Assembly (NCBI GenBank): GCA_963736975.1
Contig: CAVTQY010000002.1
Coordinates: 806,001 to 870,000 of the forward strand
Direction: 5' to 3'
Source: CAVTQY01 sp963736975
GTDB taxonomy: Bacteria > Pseudomonadota > Alphaproteobacteria > Acetobacterales > Acetobacteraceae
Length of the DNA: 64,000 nucleotides
Below are positions 18,520-26,793 of the stretch, one piece after another (the first letter of the stretch is position 1; every line of letters starts with the position of its first letter). Both the position numbers and the translations under genes were made by a program. The notes beneath the pieces are model-generated. The model ran no database searches. It was not told the DNA's origin and saw only the letters and a list, made by a program, of their open reading frames with translations.

Positions 18520-19572
18520 TTACAACAATCTGTCCGGCGTGTGTTCCCGCGGTGCCGACTCGTCCCGACCGCCCGCCGGCGTCGCAAAGGCTTCTTCCCA
18601 CGTCCCGGATGTGGACGCCTTGCTGTACTCGGTGGCTCGGTTCTCGAAGAAGTTCGTATGTTCCACCGCGTTTAGCATCTCGTCCAGCCAGGGCAGCGGG
18701 TTGCGCGCCACCTGGTATAGCGGGTTCAGACCGAGCTGCACTAAGCGGCGGTCGGCGATGTAGCGGATATACCCCTTGACCTCCTCGGCGGTGAGACCGG
18801 TGACCGCGCCCTGTTCGAAGGCGAGATCGATGAACGCGTCCTCGTGGTCGATGATGGTAGCGCAGGAAACATAGATCTCCCGCCGCAGGTCCTCGGTCCA
18901 GATCTCCTGGTTCTCCTGCACGAAGGTGCGGAACAGGCGGATGATGGACAGGCAATGCAAGGTCTCGTCCCGCGCCGACCAGGAGATGATTTGGCCCATT
19001 CCCTTCATTTTCCCGAAGCGCGGGAAATTTAGCAGGATCGCAAAGGAAGCGAAGAGCTGCAGTCCCTCCGTGAAGGCGCCGAATGCGGCGAGGGTCTTGG
19101 CGATGTCATGCTTGCTGTCCACCGAGAAACCCTGCATGTAGTCGAATTTGTCCTTCATCTCCTTGTATTTGAGAAAAGCCTGATACTCGAGTTCGGGCAT
19201 GCCGATGGTATCGAGCAGATGGCTGTAGGCGGCGATGTGTATGGTTTCGATATTTGAAAATGCAGCCAGCATCATCAGCACTTCGGTCGGTTTGAACACG
19301 CGACTGTAGTGCTTCATATAACAGTTGTTCACTTCCACGTCGGCTTGTGTGAAGAAACGGAATATCTGTGTTAGCAGGTTGCGCTCCGGTGCTGTCAGGT
19401 TGCGGTGCCAGTCCTTTACGTCGTCGGCGAGCGGCACTTCCTCCGGCAGCCAGTGGACGCGCTGTTGCGTCAGCCAGGCTTCATAGGCCCAAGGGTAGCG
19501 GAACGGCTTGTAAACCGGGTTCTCGGCAAGGAGACCGGCTGCATGCGGCTGTAGGCCGGCTGGATCTGGCAT
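18520..19572 (-). CDS. nrdB: Ribonucleoside-diphosphate reductase subunit beta
   Basis: Class I ribonucleotide reductase small subunit of 350 residues. Di-iron carboxylate and His ligands lie in FFTQADVEVNNCY, FSNIETIHIAAYSHL, ASFAILLNF and SARDETLHCLSI; it carries the radical used by NrdA to make deoxynucleotides. The C-terminus NFFENRATEYSKA...W is the typical tail that docks to the alpha subunit. No nrdA gene is in the window, so the alpha subunit must be encoded elsewhere. The upstream region is shared divergently with the PTPS-like gene. Confidence 0.95.
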   Translation of the reverse strand: MPDPAGLQPHAAGLLAENPVYKPFRYPWAYEAWLTQQRVHWLPEEVPLADDVKDWHRNLTAPERNLLTQIFRFFTQADVEVNNCYMKHYSRVFKPTEVLMMLAAFSNIETIHIAAYSHLLDTIGMPELEYQAFLKYKEMKDKFDYMQGFSVDSKHDIAKTLAAFGAFTEGLQLFASFAILLNFPRFGKMKGMGQIISWSARDETLHCLSIIRLFRTFVQENQEIWTEDLRREIYVSCATIIDHEDAFIDLAFEQGAVTGLTAEEVKGYIRYIADRRLVQLGLNPLYQVARNPLPWLDEMLNAVEHTNFFENRATEYSKASTSGTWEEAFATPAGGRDESAPREHTPDRLL

Positions 19573-19801
19573 CGGGACGGGACTCGGCTGTTCTCAAGCG
19601 ACGCAGCATATGGGTGTGGGCGTCTGGTGCAAGCTCAATATGTGGCCCCCCGCCTTGTGGGCCACGCGGCAGGGGAACATGTTCGTTGTTCATTCGCATC
19701 ATTAACGATTCGCGAGATTTTGTGAGTTTGTTCGCCTTGACTTTCGTGGGCTGACGAATGTTCAATCCTTCGTGATGAATGTGCTTTGGGGGCACAATAG
19801 C
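19573..19801. other. Divergent intergenic region between nrdB and the PTPS-like gene
   Basis: This 229-base gap must hold the nrdB and PTPS-folE promoters. I see a 7-bp hairpin, GTGGCCC at 19642-19648 with GGGCCAC at 19659-19665, and a small palindrome GAACATGTTC at 19674-19683. The segment right of it is AT-rich by local standards. I found no convincing NrdR box pair or LexA box. Nothing more specific can be supported. Confidence 0.35.
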
Positions 19802-20173
19802 ATGATGGTGGAGACGTTCGTCGAATTCACTTTCGAAGCGGCGCACAAGCTGCCGCCTTATTCCGATCTGCACGGCCATTCCTTTAAAGTCGCGGTTTAC
19901 CTGCAAGGCGAACCGGACCCGGTGTACGGCTGGTCACACAATCTTTACGAGGTCGAAACTGCCATCGGGGAGGTAAAGCACCAACTCGATCATAAGTATC
20001 TGAACGACGTCGAAGGACTCGAAGTGCCCTCGATCGAGAACACAGCGCGCTGGATTCTTGCGCGCCTTGAATCGCGACTTCCCGGAGTGGATCGGGTGGT
20101 TCTCAGCCGCGGGCGGGAAGGCGCGGCGGAAGGCTGTACCTGCGTGCGCTCTCCTGCCATATCGGATGCATGA
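19802..20173 (+). CDS. 6-pyruvoyl-tetrahydropterin synthase/QueD-like protein lacking the usual catalytic Cys
   Basis: A 123-residue T-fold protein. Zinc ligands are visible as His in FTFEAAHKL and both His of LHGHSF. The Asp-His pair of the PTPS relay is in QLDHKYLND, and the pterin-anchoring Glu lies in PSIENTARWIL. The loop that carries the catalytic Cys in QueD/PTPS (between the first His and HGH) is shortened to PPYSD with no Cys. This suggests altered chemistry, or binding without turnover. The start at ATG 19802 is chosen; GTG 19772 is also open. It overlaps folE by eight bases, a strong functional link to GTP-derived pterins. Confidence 0.85.
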   Translation: MMVETFVEFTFEAAHKLPPYSDLHGHSFKVAVYLQGEPDPVYGWSHNLYEVETAIGEVKHQLDHKYLNDVEGLEVPSIENTARWILARLESRLPGVDRVVLSRGREGAAEGCTCVRSPAISDA

Positions 20174-20846
20174 GATGAGCGTCAGCATCCATCGACTTCA
20201 GCGGCCGGGCCGTGCCAACAAATCGCTGGCGCCCGGCCTGACCCAGTCGGAAAGGGCGTTGATGATCAACGCGGCGGAGAACAAGCTCGCGGAGCTGTTC
20301 GACGTGCTGCAGATCGACCACCGCAACGACCATCACACCCGCGATACGCCGCGCCGGGTGGCGCGAATGTTTGTAGACGAAATCATGCAGGGCCGGTTCA
20401 GCGAACCGCCCGTGCTCACCGATTTTGAGAACACCACCGCCTTTGATCAGCTCATCGTCACCGGCCCAATCGAGATCCGCTCCACCTGCGCGCACCACCT
20501 GATGCCAATTTATGGCGAAGCCTATATCGGCGTGCTGCCCTCGGTGGACGGGCGAATTATCGGTCTCTCCAAATACGATCGCGTGGTACATTACTTCTCC
20601 GCGCGGCTGCAAATCCAGGAGGAACTCGTCAATCAGATCGGTGACTTCATCATGGCGAAGACCGCACCACGCGGTCTCGCGGTGCGGGTTAGCGCAGTCC
20701 ATATGTGCAAGACCCATCGCGGCGTGCGTGCCACCGCACGCAGCCGAATGGTGACCACGAGCTATTTCGGCGCGCTCGCCGAGGACGCGGCGCTGAAGCA
20801 GGAATTCCTGCAGGAATGCCTGGTTCTGCAGCAGCAGGACCGCTGA
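20166..20846 (+). CDS. folE: GTP cyclohydrolase I
   Basis: A 226-residue T-fold enzyme converting GTP to 7,8-dihydroneopterin triphosphate, the entry to pterin, folate and queuosine-related pathways. The zinc ligands are intact: Cys and His in STCAHHLMP and Cys in HMCKTHRG (zinc-dependent type IA). The RDTPRRVARMFVDE and VVHYFSARLQIQEELVNQI blocks are normal. ATG 20166 overlaps the PTPS-like stop; ATG 20175 is an alternative. A DMT permease follows six bases later. The context suggests a dedicated pterin supply in addition to folate. Confidence 0.95.
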   Translation: MHEMSVSIHRLQRPGRANKSLAPGLTQSERALMINAAENKLAELFDVLQIDHRNDHHTRDTPRRVARMFVDEIMQGRFSEPPVLTDFENTTAFDQLIVTGPIEIRSTCAHHLMPIYGEAYIGVLPSVDGRIIGLSKYDRVVHYFSARLQIQEELVNQIGDFIMAKTAPRGLAVRVSAVHMCKTHRGVRATARSRMVTTSYFGALAEDAALKQEFLQECLVLQQQDR

Positions 20847-20852
20847 GAGACT

Positions 20853-21767
20853 GTGTCCGCCGCCGTCCAGCGCACTCGGCTGGACCGACAGGCGCTCGGA
20901 CTTTGGCTCGCTTTGCTGGCGTACTCACTTTTGTCGATGCAGGACGCCACCATCAAGTGGTTGGTCGCCGGTCTGCCCGTCGTGCAGGTGATGTTCGTCC
21001 GCAGCACGATCGTGATGACCGGCTGCATTGTCGGCGGCGGCCGCCCGTTGCTGCGACGGGCGATCGCATCGCCGCTGGCGCCACTGTTGCTGTGTCGCGG
21101 CGCCGTGACCCTGGCCGCCTGGCTCTGTTATTTCACCGCCGCAAGAAGCCTGCCGCTCGCCCAGTTGCTGACGCTTTATTTCACGGCTCCGGTCGTCGTT
21201 GTGCTGCTCGCTGCCCCAGTCCTCAAAGAGCGAGTGGGGCCGGCCCGCTGGGCCGCTGTCGGTCTGGGCTTCACCGGTACGATCCTGGCTGCCAACCCGA
21301 GCGGCTTTTCTTTTTCGGCCCCGACCGTGCTGGTGTTGGTTGCCGCTGTGCTGTGGGCGATCGGCGTGATTCTCACCCGCCTGATCGCGCGGCGCGAGCC
21401 GTCGCTCGTCCAGATGCTGTACACCAATGCTTTCTTTTTCGTCGGGACCGGTCTCGGCTCCCTGCTCGTGTGGCAGATGCCGAACCGCGGCCAGCTCATG
21501 CTGCTGCTGCAGGTCGCGGTCCTGGGCGGTCTCGGCCAGCTCGCTCTCTTCGAGTCCGCGCGCCGTGCGCCCGCCTCGCTGACCGCGCCGATGGAGTACA
21601 CGGCCCTGCTATGGGCTTTCCTGCTCGGCTTCGCGGTCTGGGGCGACGTGCCGAACCAGTCGGTCGTCACCGGGGCCGGCCTGATCCTGGCGGCCGGGCT
21701 TCTGTTGGTCGCGCTTGAGCGGTGGGGAAGCGCCGTCACCCGGGCCGTTGCAAAAACGTCGTCGTGA
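20853..21767 (+). CDS. DMT-family (EamA) permease
   Basis: A 304-residue inner-membrane protein of about ten transmembrane helices made of two EamA repeats (LWLALLAYSLLSMQDATIKWL... and VLVLVAAVLWAIGVILTRLIARR...). DMT/EamA proteins export or take up small metabolites such as amino acids and nucleobases. The start is GTG 20853. It sits between folE and a PruR-like periplasmic pterin-binding protein, so pterin export is an attractive but unproven role. The 64-base gap to the next gene is short enough for one transcript. Confidence 0.85.
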   Translation: MSAAVQRTRLDRQALGLWLALLAYSLLSMQDATIKWLVAGLPVVQVMFVRSTIVMTGCIVGGGRPLLRRAIASPLAPLLLCRGAVTLAAWLCYFTAARSLPLAQLLTLYFTAPVVVVLLAAPVLKERVGPARWAAVGLGFTGTILAANPSGFSFSAPTVLVLVAAVLWAIGVILTRLIARREPSLVQMLYTNAFFFVGTGLGSLLVWQMPNRGQLMLLLQVAVLGGLGQLALFESARRAPASLTAPMEYTALLWAFLLGFAVWGDVPNQSVVTGAGLILAAGLLLVALERWGSAVTRAVAKTSS

Positions 21768-21831
21768 TGAACATGCGGACGCGTGTTGTGTGCTATAAAC
21801 GGTTAATCGGTTCCGGTTCAGCTTGGGGTCT

Positions 21832-22368
21832 ATGTCAATCGCAGGTCCCGCAATGCTCATAAGCCGCCGCCGCGCCATTCCCTTGCTCGCTGCCGCTACA
21901 CTTGCGCCACCGGCGCTTGCCGCCCCTGAAACGCTGGGGAGTCCGACCGGCAAGGTCATCCTCACCATCTCGGGCGAGATCGGCGAACATAACCGCGACG
22001 ACAAGGCCGTGTTCGACCGCGCCATGCTGGAAGCGCTCGGCTCGGCCTCCATTCGAACCCGCACGCCGTGGTTCGATGGCCCGCAATTGTTCGAAGGCGT
22101 GCCGATGAAAACCCTCATGCAGGCCCTCCAGGCGCACGGGACGACGGTGATCGCCACGGCTCTCAATGACTACGTGACGCAAATTCCAATGAGCGATTTC
22201 ACACGCTACCCGGTCCTGCTTGCTCTCAAGCGTAACGGCCAGTACATGCCGGTCAGCGACAAGGGGCCCCTCTTCATCATCTACCCGTACGACAGTGACC
22301 CCGCACTGCAGAGCCAGACCTATTACAGCCGGTCGGCGTGGCAGGTGGCGGCGCTTCGCGTGGCCTAG
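21832..22368 (+). CDS. PruR-like periplasmic pterin-binding protein (molybdopterin-oxidoreductase fold)
   Basis: A 178-residue exported protein. A twin-arginine-like signal (SRRRAIPLLAAATLAPPALA) precedes a sulfite-oxidase/molybdopterin-binding-type domain (KVILTISGEIG...FDRAMLEALGSASI...GTTVIATALNDYVTQIP). Such solitary domains are often annotated molybdopterin-dependent oxidoreductase. In Agrobacterium the equivalent, PruR, is a periplasmic pterin-binding protein encoded just upstream of the GGDEF-EAL protein DcpA, which it controls. The same order occurs here, two bases from the next gene. The start may be ATG 21832 or ATG 21853. That it binds a pterin is inferred from family and context. 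Confidence 0.8.
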   Translation: MSIAGPAMLISRRRAIPLLAAATLAPPALAAPETLGSPTGKVILTISGEIGEHNRDDKAVFDRAMLEALGSASIRTRTPWFDGPQLFEGVPMKTLMQALQAHGTTVIATALNDYVTQIPMSDFTRYPVLLALKRNGQYMPVSDKGPLFIIYPYDSDPALQSQTYYSRSAWQVAALRVA

Positions 22369-22370
22369 TC

Positions 22371-24848
22371 ATGCCTGCACGTGGCACGGAGGTGATCCCG
22401 GGCGTTCAACTGCGGTTGGTGTTCACCGGCGTGATCGCCTTTCTGGCGGCGTCCGCCCTCTACGCTTCGGTCCTGATCATCCAGCGCCAGGCGGTGCTGG
22501 AGTCCGAGAGCCGTTACAACATCACGTGGTTGACCAACCAGGGCGGCGTCGAACTCTCCCGGTTCGAGGCGATGGTGGCTGCCTCGCAGATTCCGGGTTC
22601 CGATGTTGACCGCGATGACGTCGAGACCTGGCTCGAAATCGTGGAGAATCGCGTGCAACTGTTGCGCGCCGGCGAGGTGGGTGAGTTCATTAAAGAACGC
22701 CCGGAACTCGCCCATATAGTGGCCGACCTCGCCGCCGGCGCTGCGGCGGCGCGGCCGCTCGTTGGTGCTCTGGACCAGCCAGGGAATGCCGGCAAGCTGC
22801 TTAGCTTGCTGATGCCGTTGAACAGCGAGTTGGTGCGGCTATCGGCGCGAGCCTACGATATTACCAACGAAACCGCTAGCCAGCAGCTTCGACAACTGAC
22901 CCGGCTGCAATGGGCGTTCTCGGCCCTGCTGGGCAGCCTGATCGTGTGTGGTTTCGGCCTGATCGGCGCCCTCTCGTGGCACAACCGCCTGCTCAAGCGC
23001 AAGCACGCCGAAATCGGCAGCCTTGTCGTCGATCTGCAGCGTACGGGCGCCGATCTGGCCAGCGCCAACGCCAGCCTGGCGGAGGCGAACGATCGCGTTC
23101 GGGCGGCGATGGCGGAAGCGCAATTGCACAACCAGATCCTGCGTGCGCGCGATTCCGAGCTGCACACGCAGAATGCCCGTTTCGATGCTGCCCTCAACAA
23201 TATGTCCCAGGCGCTCTGCATGGTCGATGCGGGGCAGCGCCTGATCGTCTGCAATTTGCGGTTTCGCGAGCTGTTCGGACTGCCGGCCAGCGCGGTCCGG
23301 TCCGGACTGCCGGTGAGCGACGTCTTCCGCGCGGTCGCCGCGAAACCTTGTTATGACCGGCGGATGATCGATGCCATCCGGCTCGAGCAGCAGTCCCTCG
23401 CCGTTACCCGCCGACCGCTGAAATTCTTCCAGGAAGATGATGAAGGGCACGCGCTGGCCGTTTCGCATCAACCGATGGAGGACGGCGGCTGGGTGGCGAC
23501 CTACGAGGACATCAGCGAGCGTCGCCGGGCCGAGGCGCGCATCCGGTTTATGGCGCATCACGACGCGCTCACCAGCCTGCCCAACCGCCTGATGTTTCAT
23601 GAGCGAATGAAAGCGGCGCTCGAAGAGGGGCGTCGGACCAGCCCGAGCCTCGCGGTGCTGTGCCTGGACCTCGACTACTTCAAGGGCGTGAACGACACGC
23701 TGGGCCACTCCGCCGGCGACGCTTTGTTGGAGGCGGTGGCGCAGCGGTTGCGGGGATGTATCCGCGACTCCGATCTGGTCGCCCGCCTCGGTGGCGACGA
23801 ATTCGCCGTCCTGCATTTCTCCGACCGCCAGCCGGAGGACGCCGAGATGCTGGCGAAGCGCATCGTGGAAACCTTGCGACAACCCTATGAAATCGACGGC
23901 CAACCGGCAATCGTCAGCGTGAGCATTGGGATTGCGGTTGCGGACGATGACGAAACCAGCGCCGAGCTGCTGCTGAAATGCGCCGACATGGCGCTCTACC
24001 GTGCCAAGGCGGACGGGCGCAGCACCTACCGCTTCTTCGAGGCCGAGATGGATGCCGAGGTGCAGGCGCGCCGGGCAATCGAACTCGATCTGCGAGAGGC
24101 GCTCGCGCGCTCTCAGCTCGAGGTGTTCTATCAGCCGGTGTTCGAGCTGGAACACGCCCGCGTCAGCGGGTTCGAGGCGCTGTTGCGCTGGCGCCATCCG
24201 GAACGCGGCATGATCTCGCCGGTGACGTTCATTCCGATCGCCGAGGACCTCCGGCTGATCGGCCCGATCGGCGAATGGGTGCTCCGCCGGGCCTGCGCAG
24301 ATGCCGCTTCCTGGCCAGATCATGTCGCTGTCGCCGTGAATCTCTCGCCGATGCAGTTTCGCGGCCCCGATCTCGTGCAGACGGTGCAGCGGGCACTGGC
24401 GCAGTCGGGACTTCCCGCGCGGCGGCTGGAAATCGAGATCACCGAGTCGGCGTTGCTGCAAAATAACGACAAGGTCCTGGCAACGCTGCATCGGCTGCGC
24501 AATCTCGGCGTTCGCATCGCCCTGGACGATTTCGGTACCGGGTATTCCAGCTTGAGCTATCTGCGCAGTTTCCCGTTCGACAAGATCAAGATCGATCAGT
24601 CCTTCGTCCGCGAGATCGGCAGCCGGCCAGATTGCCTCGCGATCGTAACGTCGGTGGCCAGCCTCGCCCGCACGCTCGGCATGACAACTACGGCGGAGGG
24701 CGTGGAAACCGCAGAGCAGGTAGCCGAACTGCGCAGCGCCGGATGCACCGAGGTGCAGGGCTTTTACTTCGATCCGCCGATGCCGCTCGCCTCGACGCTG
24801 GGGTGGTTCGAGCCGCTGGCCCGCACGCGCGCAGTCGAGCCGGTCTGA
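22371..24848 (+). CDS. DcpA-like membrane GGDEF-EAL protein (cyclic-di-GMP synthase/phosphodiesterase)
   Basis: An 825-residue signalling protein. It has TM1 (about 10-30), a periplasmic region (about 31-180), TM2 (about 181-204), a coiled coil (about 205-260), a PAS-like domain (about 270-385), GGDEF (about 390-555) and EAL (about 570-815). The GGDEF motif is intact (RLGGDEFAVL, about 474) with an RxxD inhibitory site (RDSD) five residues before it. The EAL domain keeps EALLRW, NLSP, EITES, DDFGTGYSS and AEGVET, so both activities look possible. The upstream PruR-like gene suggests periplasmic pterin sensing. It is the last gene of the folE-PTPS-DMT-PruR-DcpA set. Confidence 0.9.
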   Translation: MPARGTEVIPGVQLRLVFTGVIAFLAASALYASVLIIQRQAVLESESRYNITWLTNQGGVELSRFEAMVAASQIPGSDVDRDDVETWLEIVENRVQLLRAGEVGEFIKERPELAHIVADLAAGAAAARPLVGALDQPGNAGKLLSLLMPLNSELVRLSARAYDITNETASQQLRQLTRLQWAFSALLGSLIVCGFGLIGALSWHNRLLKRKHAEIGSLVVDLQRTGADLASANASLAEANDRVRAAMAEAQLHNQILRARDSELHTQNARFDAALNNMSQALCMVDAGQRLIVCNLRFRELFGLPASAVRSGLPVSDVFRAVAAKPCYDRRMIDAIRLEQQSLAVTRRPLKFFQEDDEGHALAVSHQPMEDGGWVATYEDISERRRAEARIRFMAHHDALTSLPNRLMFHERMKAALEEGRRTSPSLAVLCLDLDYFKGVNDTLGHSAGDALLEAVAQRLRGCIRDSDLVARLGGDEFAVLHFSDRQPEDAEMLAKRIVETLRQPYEIDGQPAIVSVSIGIAVADDDETSAELLLKCADMALYRAKADGRSTYRFFEAEMDAEVQARRAIELDLREALARSQLEVFYQPVFELEHARVSGFEALLRWRHPERGMISPVTFIPIAEDLRLIGPIGEWVLRRACADAASWPDHVAVAVNLSPMQFRGPDLVQTVQRALAQSGLPARRLEIEITESALLQNNDKVLATLHRLRNLGVRIALDDFGTGYSSLSYLRSFPFDKIKIDQSFVREIGSRPDCLAIVTSVASLARTLGMTTTAEGVETAEQVAELRSAGCTEVQGFYFDPPMPLASTLGWFEPLARTRAVEPV

Positions 24849-24911
24849 CGATGTGTGGCGGTCGCGAAGGACTGAACAGCCGACAGCGAAGCCGTTCCTA
24901 TCTTTCCGCAG

Positions 24912-26684
24912 ATGGCGGGCCGCATTGAAGATTATGGACTGATCGGCGACGGCGAAACGGCGGCCCTCGTCTGCACCAACGGATCGATCGATTGGCTCTG
25001 CTGGCCGCGCTTCGACAGCGACGCCTGCCTGGCCGCCCTGCTCGGAACGGAAGAACACGGGTTCTATCGCATCGGCCCGGCAATCCAGGGCTGGCGCAGC
25101 ACGCGGCGCTATTTGCCGGGGACGCTCATTCTCGAGACCACGTTCGCCCGCGGCGGCAATGTCGTTCGGCTGACCGATTTCATGCCGATACGCGACGGTC
25201 CATCCTCCATCGTCCGCATCGCCGAAGGGGTGAGCGGTAGCGCAGAGCTGCGGCTCGATCTCCGCCTGCGCTTCGACTACGGCTCGATGCCGCCGTGGCT
25301 CGAATGCCGCGACGACGGCGTCTATGCCATTGTCGGGCCTGACCTCAGCGTGCTTCGCTCCCCAGTCCCCGTGCGTGTGCAGCGCGGCGCCGTCTCCGGG
25401 AGCTTCACCGTCGTTGCCGGGCAGCGCCTGGCTTTCACCCTCGGCTACGGCCGCTCCGACCTCCCGGCGCCGCCGCCGCTGAATGCCGAACGGGCGCTGA
25501 CGGCGACCGAGGAGTACTGGCGCCAATGGTCCGCCCGCTTCAGCCGGCCGACGCAGCATCACGAGGCTGTCGTGCGGTCCCTGATTACCTTGAAGGCGCT
25601 GATCCACCGGCCCACCGGCGGTCTGTTGGCCGCGCCCACCACCTCGCTGCCGGAGGTGATCGGCAAGACCGACAATTGGGACTATCGGTACTGCTGGTTG
25701 CGGGACGCAACATTCACCGTCTCGGCACTGCTGAACGCCGGCTACCACGAGGAGGCCGGGGCGTGGCGCGACTGGATGCTGCGGGCGATTGCCGGTAGTC
25801 CGGAGCGGCTGCGCATCATGTATCGCGTCGATGGGGCACGGCGGCTGCGAGAGTGGAATGTTGACTGGCTGCCCGGTCACGAGGGCTCGCGCCCGGTGCG
25901 CGTCGGCAACTCCGCCGCCGAGCAGCGGCAGATCGACGTGTATGGCGAGTTGGTGAACGCCTTTCACCTGATGAACCGGGCGGGGCTGCCGCGGACGGAC
26001 CATGGGGTCACTATCGAACAGGCGCTGATCGAGCACCTCGAGCAGATCTGGAAGGAGCCGGATCACGGCCCTTGGGAGGCCCGAGGTAAGCCGAAACACT
26101 ATACTTACAGCAAGGTGATGGCCTGGGTGGGCGTCGATCGGTTCCTGCGCGGGCAGGCCACCACGAAGCATGCCGACCCCGCACTGTTGAAACGCCTCGC
26201 GGCCTTGCGAACGGAGATACACGAAGATGTCTGCCGGCATGGTTACGACCGGACGGCACGCCATTTCGTGCAGTCCTATGGCAGCCGCGACCTGGACGGC
26301 AGCCTCCTGTTGCTGGCGCCCCTGGGTTTTCTGCCGATCTCCGACGAACGCATCAGCGGCACCATCGCGGCTATCGAACATCGGCTGATGGATGAAGGAT
26401 TCGTGCTGCGCAAACCGCGCAGTGAGGAGCCGGAGGCCGGCGCCTTCCTGCCCTGCACGTTGTGGCTGGCCGAGTGTTGCATCATGCAGGGCCGCACGGC
26501 GACGGCACGAGAACTGCTTGAGCGCGTGCTCGACGTCCGCAATGATCTCGGCCTGCTGTCGGAGGAATACCACCCGGCGAAACGCCGCCTGACCGGCAAT
26601 TTCCCTCAGGCGATCAGTCATCTGGCGCTGGTGAACACCGCACTGAATCTTGCCGGGCCGGTGTTGCAGCGGGCCGGTGGATGA
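24912..26684 (+). CDS. Glycoside hydrolase family 15 protein (glucoamylase/trehalase-like)
   Basis: A 590-residue GH15 protein with an N-terminal beta domain (MAGRIEDYGLIGDGETAALVC...IDWLCWPRFD) and an (alpha/alpha)6 catalytic barrel (KTDNWDYRYCWLRDATFTVSALL; VDWLPGHEGSRPVRVGN; LLSEEYHP; LTGNFPQAISHLALVNT). Members hydrolyse terminal alpha-glucosidic bonds in trehalose or glucans. There is no signal peptide, so it acts in the cytoplasm. It is 63 bases downstream of the GGDEF-EAL gene and ends in repeat copy A. Confidence 0.9.
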   Translation: MAGRIEDYGLIGDGETAALVCTNGSIDWLCWPRFDSDACLAALLGTEEHGFYRIGPAIQGWRSTRRYLPGTLILETTFARGGNVVRLTDFMPIRDGPSSIVRIAEGVSGSAELRLDLRLRFDYGSMPPWLECRDDGVYAIVGPDLSVLRSPVPVRVQRGAVSGSFTVVAGQRLAFTLGYGRSDLPAPPPLNAERALTATEEYWRQWSARFSRPTQHHEAVVRSLITLKALIHRPTGGLLAAPTTSLPEVIGKTDNWDYRYCWLRDATFTVSALLNAGYHEEAGAWRDWMLRAIAGSPERLRIMYRVDGARRLREWNVDWLPGHEGSRPVRVGNSAAEQRQIDVYGELVNAFHLMNRAGLPRTDHGVTIEQALIEHLEQIWKEPDHGPWEARGKPKHYTYSKVMAWVGVDRFLRGQATTKHADPALLKRLAALRTEIHEDVCRHGYDRTARHFVQSYGSRDLDGSLLLLAPLGFLPISDERISGTIAAIEHRLMDEGFVLRKPRSEEPEAGAFLPCTLWLAECCIMQGRTATARELLERVLDVRNDLGLLSEEYHPAKRRLTGNFPQAISHLALVNTALNLAGPVLQRAGG

Positions 26685-26774
26685 AAGTTTAACCACGGAG
26701 AAACCGAGGCGGGAGGCCATAGAGCTTCCTCTGTGCCGTCCTCTGCGTCTCTTCGCCTTTGTGGTTAACTTTTC
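26684..26774. repeat. Intergenic inverted repeat, copy A
   Basis: Starts AAAGTTTAACCACGGAG at the GH15 stop codon and ends with GCCTTTGTGGTTAACTTTT, its near mirror image; the inner parts also pair (GAGGC with GCCTCT-type runs). Two related copies occur at 36295-36426 and 44368-44487. All three lie at gene ends, between genes. They may serve as terminators or be non-autonomous mobile repeats. Confidence 0.65.
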
Positions 26775-26793
26775 TGCTTCGTGGCAGCCGATC

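Noticed and set aside
19573..19801. NrdR boxes or a LexA box ahead of nrdB
   Set aside because: GAACATGTTC and scattered GTTC words do not have the spacing of alphaproteobacterial LexA sites, and no paired AT-rich NrdR boxes were found.
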